33,038 nt of DNA. Origin: an uncultured Prevotella sp. Its GTDB lineage: Bacteria > Bacteroidota > Bacteroidia > Bacteroidales > Bacteroidaceae. This document shows, in pieces, positions 10,194-18,620 of the stretch. The stretch spans positions 1 through 33,038 of the forward strand of contig CAMWVS010000034.1 in the NCBI GenBank assembly GCA_947177775.1, in the 5' to 3' direction. A program made the translations under genes and the position numbers. How positions within the stretch are numbered: the stretch's first letter is position 1; each line of letters begins with the position of its first letter. The notes beneath the pieces are model-generated. The model was not told the DNA's origin. It saw nothing but the letters and a program-made list of their open reading frames with translations, and ran no database searches.

Positions 10194-10805
10194 TTATTCC
10201 TCCCCGGTTTTAAGGTTAGTGATGAGCTGGTAGCGGTTCTCGTTCATGTCCTGAAGCTCTGACATCACGGTCTTCACAACCTTATACGGTGTCTTGGCAT
10301 CGCACTTGATTGCGAGTTTGATGTCGGAGTTCGCTTCCTTTGCGGCCGCAACCCACTCTTGGAACTGACTCATTCCTCCGTCAATGCTGTCGGTAGGAAC
10401 TCCTTGTGTCTGGATGAACTCAGCCATCTGATCCGCTTCCAGATTCAGATAGGCGGGGAACTTGTCGATTGACATTCCGATGGCACTGTTGTCATAGAAA
10501 TTCTTTTTCTGAGCTGCATTCAGAGAGATTCCGAACTTGTCCGTCATCGTCTGAAGCATGCTCTTCACGTCATTCTTATTATCTGTGCCAAGGAATATCT
10601 TTCCAGACGGGTCGATGAGGATGTTCAGAACATCCTTCTCGGGCACCTTCTTTTCTGACACCGAGTTTGGCGTGTTGACCTTCACTGGTTCCGGCTGCAA
10701 GAATGTTGATGTCAACATAAAGAAGCACAGAAGCAGCGTCATCACGTCAGACATAGGGGTCATGTCTATCCAGACGTCCTTCTTTTCTATTTTTATTTTA
10801 CCCAT
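10194..10805 (-). CDS. exbD: ExbD/TolR-family biopolymer transport protein (first copy)
   Basis: A 203-aa ExbD. The N-terminus MGKIKIEKKDVWIDMTPMSD leads into the membrane helix VMTLLLCFFMLTSTFL, with the conserved Asp at residue 20. The periplasmic part (from about 40) is larger than in E. coli ExbD and contains a MSQFQEWVAAAKEANSDIKL segment. It follows exbB by 29 bp and precedes the second exbD by 3 bp. Paired unlike ExbD genes are common in Bacteroidetes Ton clusters. Which of the two is needed for TonB energization cannot be seen from sequence. Confidence 0.92.
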   Translation of the reverse strand: MGKIKIEKKDVWIDMTPMSDVMTLLLCFFMLTSTFLQPEPVKVNTPNSVSEKKVPEKDVLNILIDPSGKIFLGTDNKNDVKSMLQTMTDKFGISLNAAQKKNFYDNSAIGMSIDKFPAYLNLEADQMAEFIQTQGVPTDSIDGGMSQFQEWVAAAKEANSDIKLAIKCDAKTPYKVVKTVMSELQDMNENRYQLITNLKTGEE

Positions 10806-10834
10806 TATTATAAACTAATTAAAAGGTAAAACAA

Positions 10835-11674
10835 TTAAGCCTCCTCTGTGTGGTTAACGTCGTAAGTTGTAGCTATAGTGTAACCAACCTCGTCGAGTGC
10901 GTATGTGAGCTTGTCAATGCGGTTTGTGAGGAAGTTGTAAGAAACAACGGCCACCCAAGAAGTCAAAATACCTGAAGCGGTGTTCACGAGGGCCTCAGAA
11001 ATACCGGCAGACAGGGCAGCAGAGTCAGCACCACCACCTGCAGACAGAGCCTGGAATGAGTTGATCATACCCAACACAGTTCCGAACAGAGCGGTAAGAG
11101 TACCCAGAGTAACGATAGTAGCGATGATCGGGAGGTTCATCTGCAGAGTAGGCATCTCCAGCTGGGTAGCCTCCTCGTGAGCCTGCTGAATCTTGGCGAT
11201 CTTCTGAGCCTTCTTCATTGTGTTGTTTGTCTCTACTTCCTTATAGGCTTTGATTGAAGCGGAAACCACGTTGGCTACAGAACCCTTCATCTTGTTGCAG
11301 AGAGCCTGGGCCTCGTCGAACTTACCGGCCTTGATGAGTTCCTTTACCTGAGCTGTGAACTTGCTGAGGGGCATTGTACCGAAAGAAACTCTCTGAGCGA
11401 GGATACGCTCGAAAGTCAAAGCGATAACTGAAAGCAACAGGGTGATGATAAGACCTACTACGGGACCTCCTTTATACACTGTACCAATCAGGTCGCCAGG
11501 CAGGGGGTGGCCGGTGTTGTCACCGTTGACGAAGTGACTGGGATGACCGAATACGAAGAAATAGATGCAGTATGCGATTACGCAGCATACGGCGAGAATC
11601 CAGATAGCGTTCTTAACTCCTACTGTGCCCGTTGATTTTTTGGCTGGGGCTGCAGCCTTTGTTGTTGTTGCCAT
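10835..11674 (-). CDS. exbB: ExbB/TolQ/MotA-family proton channel protein
   Basis: ExbB forms the pentameric proton channel that surrounds ExbD and powers TonB. The 279-aa protein opens with a Lys/Ala-rich cytosolic tail. Three hydrophobic stretches follow: about 24-45 (AIWILAVCCVIAYCIYFFVF), about 68-90 (PVVGLIITLLLSVIALTFERIL) and a conserved pair near 178-250. The last contains TIVTLGTLTALFGTVLGMINSFQALSAG, the family signature with the channel-lining Thr residues. It is the first gene of the six-gene operon. A TAnnTTTG box lies 114 bp upstream. Confidence 0.94.
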   Translation of the reverse strand: MATTTKAAAPAKKSTGTVGVKNAIWILAVCCVIAYCIYFFVFGHPSHFVNGDNTGHPLPGDLIGTVYKGGPVVGLIITLLLSVIALTFERILAQRVSFGTMPLSKFTAQVKELIKAGKFDEAQALCNKMKGSVANVVSASIKAYKEVETNNTMKKAQKIAKIQQAHEEATQLEMPTLQMNLPIIATIVTLGTLTALFGTVLGMINSFQALSAGGGADSAALSAGISEALVNTASGILTSWVAVVSYNFLTNRIDKLTYALDEVGYTIATTYDVNHTEEA

Positions 11675-11787
11675 AATTTGTTATTAATTTTTTAGTTATT
11701 TATAAATTTAAAGTTGTATTGTCTTGAATCATTAGATTAGGCCTTGACGGCCGGACATCATGATGTTTTTCCGTTCAATTCTAACGG

Positions 11788-11795
11788 CAAAGATA
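11788..11795 (-). promoter_or_regulatory. -7 box of the exbB operon promoter
   Basis: On the minus strand this reads TATCTTTG, a full match to TAnnTTTG, about 114 bp before the exbB ATG. No clear TTG is seen at -33, so strength is unknown. Confidence 0.55.
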
Positions 11796-11805
11796 ACAAA
11801 ATAAA

Positions 11806-11862
11806 GCAGACGGGATGCTGGATTTGCATCTTTTAACTATATATTGGTTAAAATTTGTCTGC
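11806..11862 (-). terminator. Branched hairpin, probable aspC terminator
   Basis: Outer arms GCAGAC (11806-11811) and GTCTGC (11857-11862) enclose two more inverted repeats: GATGC/GCATC at 11815-11831 and TTTTAAC/GTTAAAA at 11831-11853. On the minus strand the structure is followed by TTTATTTTG. It lies 38 bp beyond the aspC stop and just upstream of the exbB promoter. Confidence 0.55.
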
Positions 11863-11899
11863 TTCTTTGTTCTGACGTCCGGATATTGTGGCTCCGGTG

Positions 11900-13093
11900 T
11901 TATTTCAGTTCTGCCAGAGCTTCCTTAATCCGCCTCATGGCCTCAATGATATTCTCGTCGCTTGTGGCGTAGCTCATGCGGAAGCATTCGGGGTCTCCGA
12001 AGGCGTCGCCTCCCACTGTTGCCACGTGGCCTTTCTCCAGCAGATACATGGCGAGGTCGGTCGAATTGGCTATGGTCACCGTGCCGTCCGTTTTGCCATA
12101 GAAGCTGCTGCATTTGGGGAAAAGATAGAAAGCTCCTTCCGGTACGTTGACTTCCAGTCCGGGAATGTCTTTGGCCAAACGGACAATGAGGTCGCGGCGG
12201 CGTTCAAATGCCTTGCGCATTTCCTCTACGCAGTCCTGGCTCGCGGTGTAGGCGAACTCGGCGGCTTTCTGGCTGACGGAGCACGGACCGCTGGTGTACT
12301 GTCCCTGAAGCTTGTTGCATCCCTTGACGATCCATTCCGGAGCAGCGATGTATCCTATGCGCCAGCCCGTCATTGCGTATGCCTTTGACACGCCGTTGAC
12401 GATTATGGCGCGCTCTTTCATTCCGGGGAACTGGGCTATGCTTTCGTGGCGTCCCACATAATTGATATGCTCATAGATCTCGTCGGCCAGAACGAAGAGG
12501 TCGTCGTGGCGCTTGATGACTTCTGCCAATGCGGCCAGCTCGTCCTTTGAATAGACGCTTCCGGTAGGGTTGCTCGGCGAGCAGAGTATGAGCATGCGTG
12601 TCTTCGGCGTGATGGCGGCCTCGAGCTGTTCCGGGGTCATCTTGAAGTTCTGGTCGAATCCGGCCTCAACAATCACCGGTTCGCCTCCGGCCAGCTTGAC
12701 CATCTGCGGATAGGAAACCCAGTAGGGAGCGGGGATTATGACCTCGTCGCCGTCGTTGACCAGTGCCATCAGCGTGTTGCAGACGCTTTGCTTTGCACCG
12801 TTGGAAACGAGAATCTCTGCTGTCGTGTAATCAAGGCCGTTTTCTTTTTTCAGTTTTTCGGCAATGGCTGTGCGCAGGTCTGCATATCCCGGAACGGGAG
12901 AGTAGCGTGAGAAATTGTCATCTACGGCTTTTTTTGCGGCAGCCTTTATGTGGTCGGGGGTGTTGAAGTCAGGTTCACCGACGCTCATGTTGATTACGTC
13001 TATGCCCTGTGCTTTCATTTCTGAACTCTTTTGTGACATAGCCAAGGTGGCTGAAGGCGCAAGCCTTTGCAAACGGTCTGATAGTTGTGGCAT
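11900..13093 (-). CDS. aspC: Pyridoxal-phosphate aminotransferase, aspartate aminotransferase type
   Basis: A fold-type I aminotransferase that moves an amino group between aspartate and 2-oxoglutarate, cytosolic, in amino-acid metabolism. The 397-aa protein has the usual family length. Landmarks are INMSVGEPDFNTP (35-46), the SPSNPTGSVYSKDE stretch with Asn175, ADEIYEHI with Asp204 and Tyr207 for PLP contacts, and the Schiff-base lysine Lys237 in GVSKAYAMTGWRIGY. The ATG at 13093 gives the standard MPQLSDRLQRLAPSATLAMS start. The side activity of the wider family (for example prephenate or aromatic amino acids) cannot be excluded. A -7 box TAATTTTG lies at 13123-13130. It stands alone, as more than 680 bp separate it from ribBA. 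Confidence 0.92.
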   Translation of the reverse strand: MPQLSDRLQRLAPSATLAMSQKSSEMKAQGIDVINMSVGEPDFNTPDHIKAAAKKAVDDNFSRYSPVPGYADLRTAIAEKLKKENGLDYTTAEILVSNGAKQSVCNTLMALVNDGDEVIIPAPYWVSYPQMVKLAGGEPVIVEAGFDQNFKMTPEQLEAAITPKTRMLILCSPSNPTGSVYSKDELAALAEVIKRHDDLFVLADEIYEHINYVGRHESIAQFPGMKERAIIVNGVSKAYAMTGWRIGYIAAPEWIVKGCNKLQGQYTSGPCSVSQKAAEFAYTASQDCVEEMRKAFERRRDLIVRLAKDIPGLEVNVPEGAFYLFPKCSSFYGKTDGTVTIANSTDLAMYLLEKGHVATVGGDAFGDPECFRMSYATSDENIIEAMRRIKEALAELK

Positions 13094-13777
13094 ATTTTGA
13101 TATTATTGTATTATAATAACTGCAAAATTAAGTATTTTATTTCTTTCGGGAGAAGAAATATTGCTTTTTTTTCATGATATGGCGTTTGTAGCTTACAAAA
13201 GTTAGTTCCTGAGTTTTTTGAGGAGAAGTGTGGTTGCTGGGAAAAAGGCGTGTGGACCCTCTGTTCTGAGCCGGCGGCAGACGATTTTTCAATATGGTGC
13301 GGCCCGGAGGAAGACTGTCTGGAGATGTGGCGGGGCTTTGTCTTCTTTTTTCCTGTTTTTAGGCTCTTGAGAGTGGGGACTTTCTGAAAAAATCCGGCCG
13401 TGGGCGAAAATATCGCAAGCATGAGTGTGTAAAGAAATCAGGGATATTTGGGATGAAATATTTGCAATATTTGTAATCCTCTTATTGCCAATTAATTACA
13501 GAGTTTGCTTGTTTCCCGGTTCTCCGGCGGAACTTCCGTGGTTTTGTTGCTTTTTATGCGGGTGCACTTCGAAATGCAAAATATCCGTTTGTGGTAACAC
13601 ACGTTTTCTTTGCTCGTTGCTGTTTTGAAACGCTCTCATAAACACAGAGCAGGTACATAATCCTGTTTTCGTCCGGCTGTAAACCACCGATATCCGAAGG
13701 TGATATGCCGGCTGAAACGGGATTGTGTCCCTGCTGCGGTGTGCGGGTTGTGATGTGGGTTCTTGCCCGTGTTTGTT
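13094..13777. other. Intergenic region, no convincing gene
   Basis: Between ribBA and aspC. The minus-strand box TAATTTTG at 13123-13130 fits an aspC promoter about 30 bp from its start. A 103-codon open frame at 13111-13422 (minus) has no domain or plausible start signal and is read as chance. No clear ribBA terminator with a U run was seen. Confidence 0.45.
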
Positions 13778-14986
13778 CTAAAGATGGAGGGTGTGGCCCA
13801 TACGGTCTTTTTTCGTCTGCAGGTAGCGGAAGTCGAATTCATTGGGCTTGACTTCGATAGGCACGTTCTCTACGATTTCAATGCCGTAGGCCTCGAGACC
13901 AACCCGTTTCACGGGGTTGTTGGTCATCAGGCGCATCTTGTGGACACCGAGGTGCATGAGCATTTGTGCCCCGCATCCGTAGTCGCGCTCGTCCGGCTTG
14001 AACCCGAGATGGACGTTGGCGTCGACGGTGTCGTAACCCTCTTCCTGCAGTTTGTAGGCTGCAATCTTGTTCATCAGTCCGATGCCGCGTCCTTCCTGCT
14101 GCATGTATATTATCACGCCCTTGCCTTCTTTCTCAATCATTTCCATGGCCTTGTGGAGCTGGTCGCCGCAATCGCAGCGCATGCTTCCGAGTATGTCTCC
14201 CGTGGCACATGACGAGTGAACGCGCACCAGAACGGGTTCGTCTTCCTCCCACAGGCCTTTGATAAGCGCCATGTGTTCCAGTCCGTTGCTTTTCTGGCGG
14301 AATGGAATGAGCTGGAAGTGGCCGTATTTTGTCGGCATGTTCACACGGTCTCCGACTTCTATGAGCGATTCGTGTTTCAGTCTGTAGGCAATCATGTCGC
14401 GTATGGAGATAATCTTCAGTCCAAACTGTTCGGCCATCGTGAGCAGCTGGGGCAGACGTGCCATGGTTCCGTCATCGTTCATGATCTCCATCAGGGCTGC
14501 GGCCGGATAGAGTCCGGCCAGACGGCAGAGGTCCACTCCGGCCTCGGTATGTCCGCTGCGGCGCAAAACACCGTTGTCCTGAGCGTATAGCGGATTGATG
14601 TGGCCCGGGCGTCCGAATGTCTGCGGGGTGGACGTAGGGTCGGCCAGCGCGCGTATTGTGGCTGCGCGGTCGGCTGCCGATACGCCTGTGGTGCATCCTT
14701 CGAGCTTGTCGATTGTGACGGTGAAGGGGGTGCCGAGCACGGACGTGTTGTCCTCTACCTGGCGTGGGAGGTCCAGTTCGGCGCAGCGTGACAGGGTTAT
14801 CGGGGCGCAAAGCACGCCGCGGGCATGCTTGAGCATGAAATTGACTTTCTCCGGGGTTATCTTCTCGGCTGCTATTATCAAGTCGCCCTCGTTCTCGCGG
14901 TCTTCGTCATCGACAACAATGACGAACTTGCCTTCCTTGAAGTCGGAAATGGCTTCTTCTATTGTGTTCAGTATGATTTCTGACAT
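13778..14986 (-). CDS. ribBA: Bifunctional DHBP synthase / GTP cyclohydrolase II
   Basis: Catalyses both entry steps of riboflavin synthesis: ribulose-5-phosphate to 3,4-dihydroxy-2-butanone-4-phosphate, and GTP to the diaminopyrimidine precursor. The 402-aa fusion has RibB at about 1-200, with the acidic [11 protein letters not shown] motif (26-36), FGRPGHI and [10 protein letters not shown]. RibA is at about 205-402, with the zinc ligands Cys260, Cys271 and Cys273 ([20 protein letters not shown]), then QEGRGIGL. All key residues are present. It follows the LptF-like gene on the same strand with a 149-bp gap. No FMN-riboswitch fold was recognised upstream, so regulation is not visible. Other rib genes are outside the window. 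Confidence 0.96.
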   Translation of the reverse strand: MSEIILNTIEEAISDFKEGKFVIVVDDEDRENEGDLIIAAEKITPEKVNFMLKHARGVLCAPITLSRCAELDLPRQVEDNTSVLGTPFTVTIDKLEGCTTGVSAADRAATIRALADPTSTPQTFGRPGHINPLYAQDNGVLRRSGHTEAGVDLCRLAGLYPAAALMEIMNDDGTMARLPQLLTMAEQFGLKIISIRDMIAYRLKHESLIEVGDRVNMPTKYGHFQLIPFRQKSNGLEHMALIKGLWEEDEPVLVRVHSSCATGDILGSMRCDCGDQLHKAMEMIEKEGKGVIIYMQQEGRGIGLMNKIAAYKLQEEGYDTVDANVHLGFKPDERDYGCGAQMLMHLGVHKMRLMTNNPVKRVGLEAYGIEIVENVPIEVKPNEFDFRYLQTKKDRMGHTLHL

Positions 14987-15135
14987 AATTTATCTTGGTT
15001 TTGTTCTTTTGCTTGTATTGCTGTTTCTTTTTTTAGGTGGCGGTCCGGACATAAGAGTGGATTTCTTTGTCCGCCAGTTCTCTCTCTCTTCTCTCGGGAA
15101 ATTTTGTTTGACTGTCGCGCGCGCTTCTTAGGAAA

Positions 15136-17031
15136 TCAAAACTCCCTGATTCGGCTTACAATCGCACCGTTGGCCTTCACGATTGCTTTCAGATCGCGCA
15201 TGAGGCGGAGGCGGAACCTGCACATGCGCAGATAGAAGAACAGGCCGACCGGAAGGATGATGCCGGTGATGATGTTGAGCCATCGACGGCGGAAAGGCCG
15301 CGTGTGGGCATGGGTGGCAAGGATGGGGTAGTTGTTCAGCTCGTTCATTATGACTTTGTCCTTTGTGTTTGACAAATCGTCGATGACGGCCTCCAGTTCC
15401 TCGTTGATTTCCCTTATGCGCCGGTCGTCGCCATTGCGGAAGAAAACTTTTATTGGGTTCGGGGCGTGTAGCAGATTGTGCTCCCGGGAATATTCCTCTA
15501 TGTCGCGGCTGATACGCTCCAGAAGAGCGGCGTCGCCGGTGTAGTCGGGGTCGTTGATGATGACTTCTTTCTGGTAGAGATGGCGTTTGGTCCGCAGTCC
15601 CAGCATGCTGCTTATTATATTAATGTATAGATCCGTGTTGAAGACAACGGAGTCTTTGTTGGCCTTGTATGTGAAGAAAACTGCCACGGGAGCCAGAACG
15701 CAGGTGGAAATCCACTTTCCGAACCACACCGTCCAGTTGCCGTCGCGGGCCATACGCATTCCTGAATTCTCAAAAATGTAGTATATGATGAAAACCAGAA
15801 CGGATATGATGACCGGAACGCCGAGGCCGCCTTTTCTGATGATGGCACCGAGCGGGGCACCGATGAAGAAGAAGATTATGCAGGATAGCGAAAGCGTTAT
15901 CTTGTTGATGGCTTCGATGCGGTGGGAACGCTCGTTGCGGTGGAGGTCTTTGGTGTAGCTGCCTTTCAAATCGAGCTCAGAGGTGCGCATGCGCACGGTG
16001 TTCATGGCGTCCCTGACGGCAGTCAGACGCTCGCTGTCCGAAAGGCTGGCGTAGACGGAGTCTATGTTTGTCGTTCCGGCTTTGATGTCTTCCGCAAGGC
16101 GCACAGAGTCGGTTTTGGGAACCGGTGGCAGATAGAATGTGGTGTTTTTGGCTTCGCGATAGTAGGAACGTCCCACGCTGTCGTTATATTCGCAGATGGA
16201 GTCGAGGTCGTGCATGATGCGACCCATGCTTTTCGACTGCGCGCTGGATGATATGCCCGCAACGTCGGCCATATTGAAACCGCCGTCGAAATCGAGAACA
16301 ATCTTTTTTGTCGCGAATGTCTCGCGCCGGTAGGGCACACTGGCACTTCCGGCCATGTCCTGTGACTGCATGTTCTCAAACCACTCTCCACTGTATAAGG
16401 TCATGAGAAGATGTTTCTTCTCGGCCGTTGATTGCAGACGCCCGGAGTCGGCCAGGATGATTGCCGCGTCCTCGTAGCCGCCGTTCATCCTGTAGATCAT
16501 CACGCCGTAGAGCATGCCGGCGTCAAGGTCTTTGTGGTGGACGTACAGGTTGGTTCCGGGAATACCGTCGTAGAAAATTCCTTCAGGTATTTCCAGCTCC
16601 GGACTTTTCTGCTTCATGGAAAGAAGGAGCTGGCGGAACGACTTGTTTGCCTCCGGCCCTACGATGTTCTGGAAGTAGAATGACAGGCCGGAAATCATCA
16701 CGACAACCACAATCAGAGGACGGAATGCCTGAATTAACGAAATTCCGGCTGCTTTGATGGCAGTCAGCTCCGAACTTTCACCCATGTTTCCGAACGAAAT
16801 GAGCGAGGAGAGAAGAATGGCCAGCGGCAGAGCTTGCGGAATGAGCATGAGGCCCATGTACCAAAAGAATTGTGCAAGCACTTCGAGCGACAGGCCCTTG
16901 CCGATCAGCTCGTCCACGTAACGCCAAAGGAACTGCATCATCAGCACAAACTGGCAGATGAAAAATGTTCCCACAAACAGCAGGCCGAACTGTTTGAGTA
17001 TGAATATGTCTAACTTCTTTATGCGAAACAT
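15136..17031 (-). CDS. LptF/LptG-family (YjgP/YjgQ) permease
   Basis: A 631-aa membrane protein of the LptF/LptG family, which with LptB and LptC extracts lipopolysaccharide from the inner membrane. The start MFRIKKLDIFILKQFGLLFVG is typical of the family. Helices fill about 12-110, a large periplasmic beta-jellyroll-like domain follows (about 125-345), and more helices at about 380-470. The C-terminal tail, from about 480, is longer than in LptF of E. coli, as is common in Bacteroidetes. The frame stays open upstream to 17175, but that extension enters the 22-nt repeats, so ATG 17031 is chosen. A minus-strand -7 box TAATTTTG at 17068-17075 supports this. Whether it is LptF or LptG is not decided. 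Confidence 0.88.
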   Translation of the reverse strand: MFRIKKLDIFILKQFGLLFVGTFFICQFVLMMQFLWRYVDELIGKGLSLEVLAQFFWYMGLMLIPQALPLAILLSSLISFGNMGESSELTAIKAAGISLIQAFRPLIVVVVMISGLSFYFQNIVGPEANKSFRQLLLSMKQKSPELEIPEGIFYDGIPGTNLYVHHKDLDAGMLYGVMIYRMNGGYEDAAIILADSGRLQSTAEKKHLLMTLYSGEWFENMQSQDMAGSASVPYRRETFATKKIVLDFDGGFNMADVAGISSSAQSKSMGRIMHDLDSICEYNDSVGRSYYREAKNTTFYLPPVPKTDSVRLAEDIKAGTTNIDSVYASLSDSERLTAVRDAMNTVRMRTSELDLKGSYTKDLHRNERSHRIEAINKITLSLSCIIFFFIGAPLGAIIRKGGLGVPVIISVLVFIIYYIFENSGMRMARDGNWTVWFGKWISTCVLAPVAVFFTYKANKDSVVFNTDLYINIISSMLGLRTKRHLYQKEVIINDPDYTGDAALLERISRDIEEYSREHNLLHAPNPIKVFFRNGDDRRIREINEELEAVIDDLSNTKDKVIMNELNNYPILATHAHTRPFRRRWLNIITGIILPVGLFFYLRMCRFRLRLMRDLKAIVKANGAIVSRIREF

Positions 17032-17154
17032 TAATGTCCTTTTTGCGCCATGGCGCCTATTGCTCTGCAAAATTAGCACAAAAAAATCAGAGTGCCGCAT
17101 TTTTTTCGTTTTTTCATATTTCCCGCCAACGGCTCTTTCATTTACCATATCAGT

Positions 17155-17242
17155 GTTACACGGCCCGTGTAACACCGTTACATGAGCCGCGTAATATCGT
17201 TACATGGCCCGTGTAACAGTGTTACGCGGGCCATGTAACAAA
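17155..17242. repeat. Four tandem 22-nt palindromic repeats
   Basis: Units start at 17155, 17177, 17199 and 17221, an exact 22-bp period, each opening GTTAC. The pattern is GTTACRYGRSCCRYGTAAY plus a 3-nt linker, so each unit is itself a dyad. The first is a perfect 11+1+11 palindrome at 17153-17175. It lies upstream of the permease promoter. It could be an operator array or a small repeat family. Confidence 0.85.
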
Positions 17243-17517
17243 AGCTGTTTTTGTTTATACCATTGCTTAAATGAAATAGTCGTGTTTCGCCCATACTGTG
17301 TTACATTGCTCCTACATCGCTCCGCGTTACATTGCTGCTGTATTGCCGGCACAGTGTCGGCATCGCGACAATACACTATGGGCATGCAGCCGCAATAAAA
17401 TCTGTTTTCTGTCTCATTATTCTTGATTTATGGGAAAGGAATGGCGCACAAAATGAAGGATTTGAGGAGAAAAGAGTGGATTTTTTAGTGTCAGACGCAA
17501 ATAATTGCGATAAAATT

Positions 17518-17547
17518 TTGTTGTTTCAAAACTTTGTGTTACCTTTG
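17518..17547 (+). promoter_or_regulatory. tRNA-Met promoter
   Basis: TTG at 17518-17520 and TACCTTTG at 17540-17547 with 19 nt between: a full Bacteroidetes promoter, about 18 bp before the tRNA. Confidence 0.8.
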
Positions 17548-17565
17548 CACCCGCAAATAAGCGAT

Positions 17566-17639
17566 GGCGGGATAGCTCAGCTGGTTAGAGCGTCGGATTC
17601 ATAATCCGGAGGTCGTGGGTTCGGGTCCCACCCCCGCTA
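17566..17639 (+). tRNA. tRNA-Met (anticodon CAT)
   Basis: The cloverleaf is intact. The D arm is TAGCTCAGCTGGTTAGAGC, the anticodon stem TCGGA/TCCGG with loop TTCATAA, and the T arm GTGGG-TTCGGGT-CCCAC. The acceptor stem pairs with one weak position. The anticodon stem lacks the three G-C pairs of initiator tRNA, so this is elongator Met. Ile2 with modified CAT cannot be ruled out. The 3' CCA is not encoded. Confidence 0.93.
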
Positions 17640-17647
17640 CATCGAAG

Positions 17648-17680
17648 AAAAAGGAGTTACGGATTACGTAACTCCTTTTT
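17648..17680 (+). terminator. Terminator after tRNA-Met
   Basis: Perfect 14-bp stem (17648-17661 and 17667-17680) with loop GATTA. The right arm ends TTTTT. Confidence 0.9.
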
Positions 17681-17757
17681 CATATCCGGTGTAAACTACC
17701 GGGGCAATCCGCTGACCCGTCCCCAAATAGTAGATTTGCAATTTAAAGAAACAATCT

Positions 17758-17967
17758 GTGAAAATCGTGGATACCATATTAATTGTTGAAGATGAAAAGC
17801 GTGTAGCCGATTTGCTCACTGTCGGACTTGAAGAATCAGGCTATCGGACCCTTGTCGCTTATGACGGGATAATGGGACTACGCCTTTTTCAATCAAATGA
17901 AATCGATATGGTCATATCGGATATAGTATGGCGCATAGTAATAAACCTGTGCAACATCTACGCCTAA
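17758..17967 (+). pseudogene. Truncated response-regulator receiver domain
   Basis: The first 57 residues read as a CheY-like receiver domain: ILIVEDEKRVADLL with the acidic pair Glu11-Asp12, and DMVISDI with phospho-acceptor Asp55. After Val57 the family sequence stops dead and the frame enters a 22-bp inverted repeat, ending at a chance stop. The rest of the receiver domain and any DNA-binding domain are missing, and nothing after the repeat resumes the gene. Intact OmpR-type regulators are about 220-240 aa. The GTG start at 17758 is the only sensible one; TAGATTTG at 17731-17738 is a possible -7 box. It is read as a remnant. Confidence 0.8.
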
Positions 17968-17990
17968 ACACAGGTTTATTACTATGCGCC
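17930..17990. repeat. Perfect 22-bp inverted repeat with 17-nt loop
   Basis: Arms 17930-17951 and 17969-17990 are exact reverse complements, starting GGCGCATAGTAATAAACC. It begins where the response-regulator homology ends. No T run follows on either strand, so a simple terminator is not convincing; a small mobile palindrome or excision scar is possible. Confidence 0.85.
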
Positions 17991-18046
17991 CAAAACTCAC
18001 GCTCATGTGCCGAACTCCGCTGTATTATGCCGGATAGGGCAAAAAG

Positions 18047-18081
18047 AAAAACGCTGGAAATCAAGTGATTTTCAGCGTTTT
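18047..18081 (-). terminator. Terminator after tRNA-Lys
   Basis: Inverted repeat AAAACGCTG.../...CAGCGTTTT between 18047 and 18081. On the minus strand it is followed by TTTTTCTTTTT. It sits 25 bp past the tRNA-Lys 3' end. Confidence 0.8.
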
Positions 18082-18105
18082 GCGGTGGAAGTCCGTACTT
18101 CCTTG

Positions 18106-18178
18106 TGATCCGCTTGGGGCTCGAACCCAAGACCCCAACATTAAAAGTGTTGTGCTCTACCTGCTGAGCTAGCGGATC
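18106..18178 (-). tRNA. tRNA-Lys (anticodon TTT)
   Basis: Acceptor GATCCGC pairs perfectly with GCGGATC, with discriminator A. The D arm is TAGCTCAGCAGGTAGAGC. The anticodon stem CAACA/TGTTG holds loop CTTTTAA, giving TTT for Lys. The T arm is TTGGG-TTCGAGC-CCCAA. No CCA is encoded. Confidence 0.96.
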
Positions 18179-18207
18179 CCGGCTTCCGGTTTTCCGGAAA
18201 GCGAGTG

Positions 18208-18238
18208 CAAAGGTAGTATGTTTTTTTTATATAGCCAA
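18208..18238 (-). promoter_or_regulatory. tRNA-Lys promoter
   Basis: On the minus strand: TTG (18238-18236) and TACCTTTG (18215-18208), 20 nt apart, about 30 bp before the tRNA. Confidence 0.75.
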
Positions 18239-18390
18239 ATTATTCCGGTAGATTTTATCAATAAAGCCCTATTTTGTTTCTTTTTTACTGTTATGTCTGT
18301 TGTTTGGAGTATAAATTGTTGTCTTTGGGAATTAATTTTGTTAGGAAAGTATAGTCGTCATTCTGTGTATTCTTCCACTTCGCGATTCGT

Positions 18391-18568
18391 TATTCCGCTA
18401 TTTGAATATCTATTATTCTACTATTTGAATATATAGAGACTGAAGCGTTGCACTTCAATCTTGAATCTATACTATTATTCTACTATTTGAATCTCCATTA
18501 TTCTGTCATTTGCTGTCTGTTATTCCGTTTGCTGTCTGTTATTCCGTTTGCTGTCTGTTATTCCGTTT
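18391..18568. repeat. AT-rich tandem repeat tract
   Basis: Three exact 19-nt copies of GCTGTCTGTTATTCCGTTT lie end to end at 18512-18568. Just before them, TTATTCYRCTATTTGAAT-type units recur at about 18391, 18411 and 18474. The whole interval 18239-18620 holds no gene. It is downstream of the AI-2E-family gene and upstream of the tRNA-Lys promoter. Confidence 0.8.
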
Positions 18569-18620
18569 GATTGTTTAATTATTCGTATATTTATGCCGCA
18601 TATATAATATATGTACAGGC

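Larger units (their letters stand above)
17032..17565. other. Intergenic region between the permease and tRNA-Met
   Basis: Holds the permease -7 box (17068-17075, minus), the four 22-nt palindromic repeats, and the tRNA-Met promoter. A degenerate TTACATTGCT run follows at about 17300-17340. No protein-coding gene is supported. Confidence 0.5.

Noticed and set aside
13111..13422. A 103-aa minus-strand open frame upstream of aspC
   Set aside because: No domain or start signal, odd Lys/Ser-rich composition, and it covers the aspC -7 box.
14987..15135. FMN riboswitch upstream of ribBA
   Set aside because: No conserved RFN elements were recognised in the 149 bp before the gene, only a weak inverted repeat.
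17155..17242. A CRISPR array in the 22-bp tandem repeats
   Set aside because: There are no spacers; the units adjoin with 3-nt linkers.
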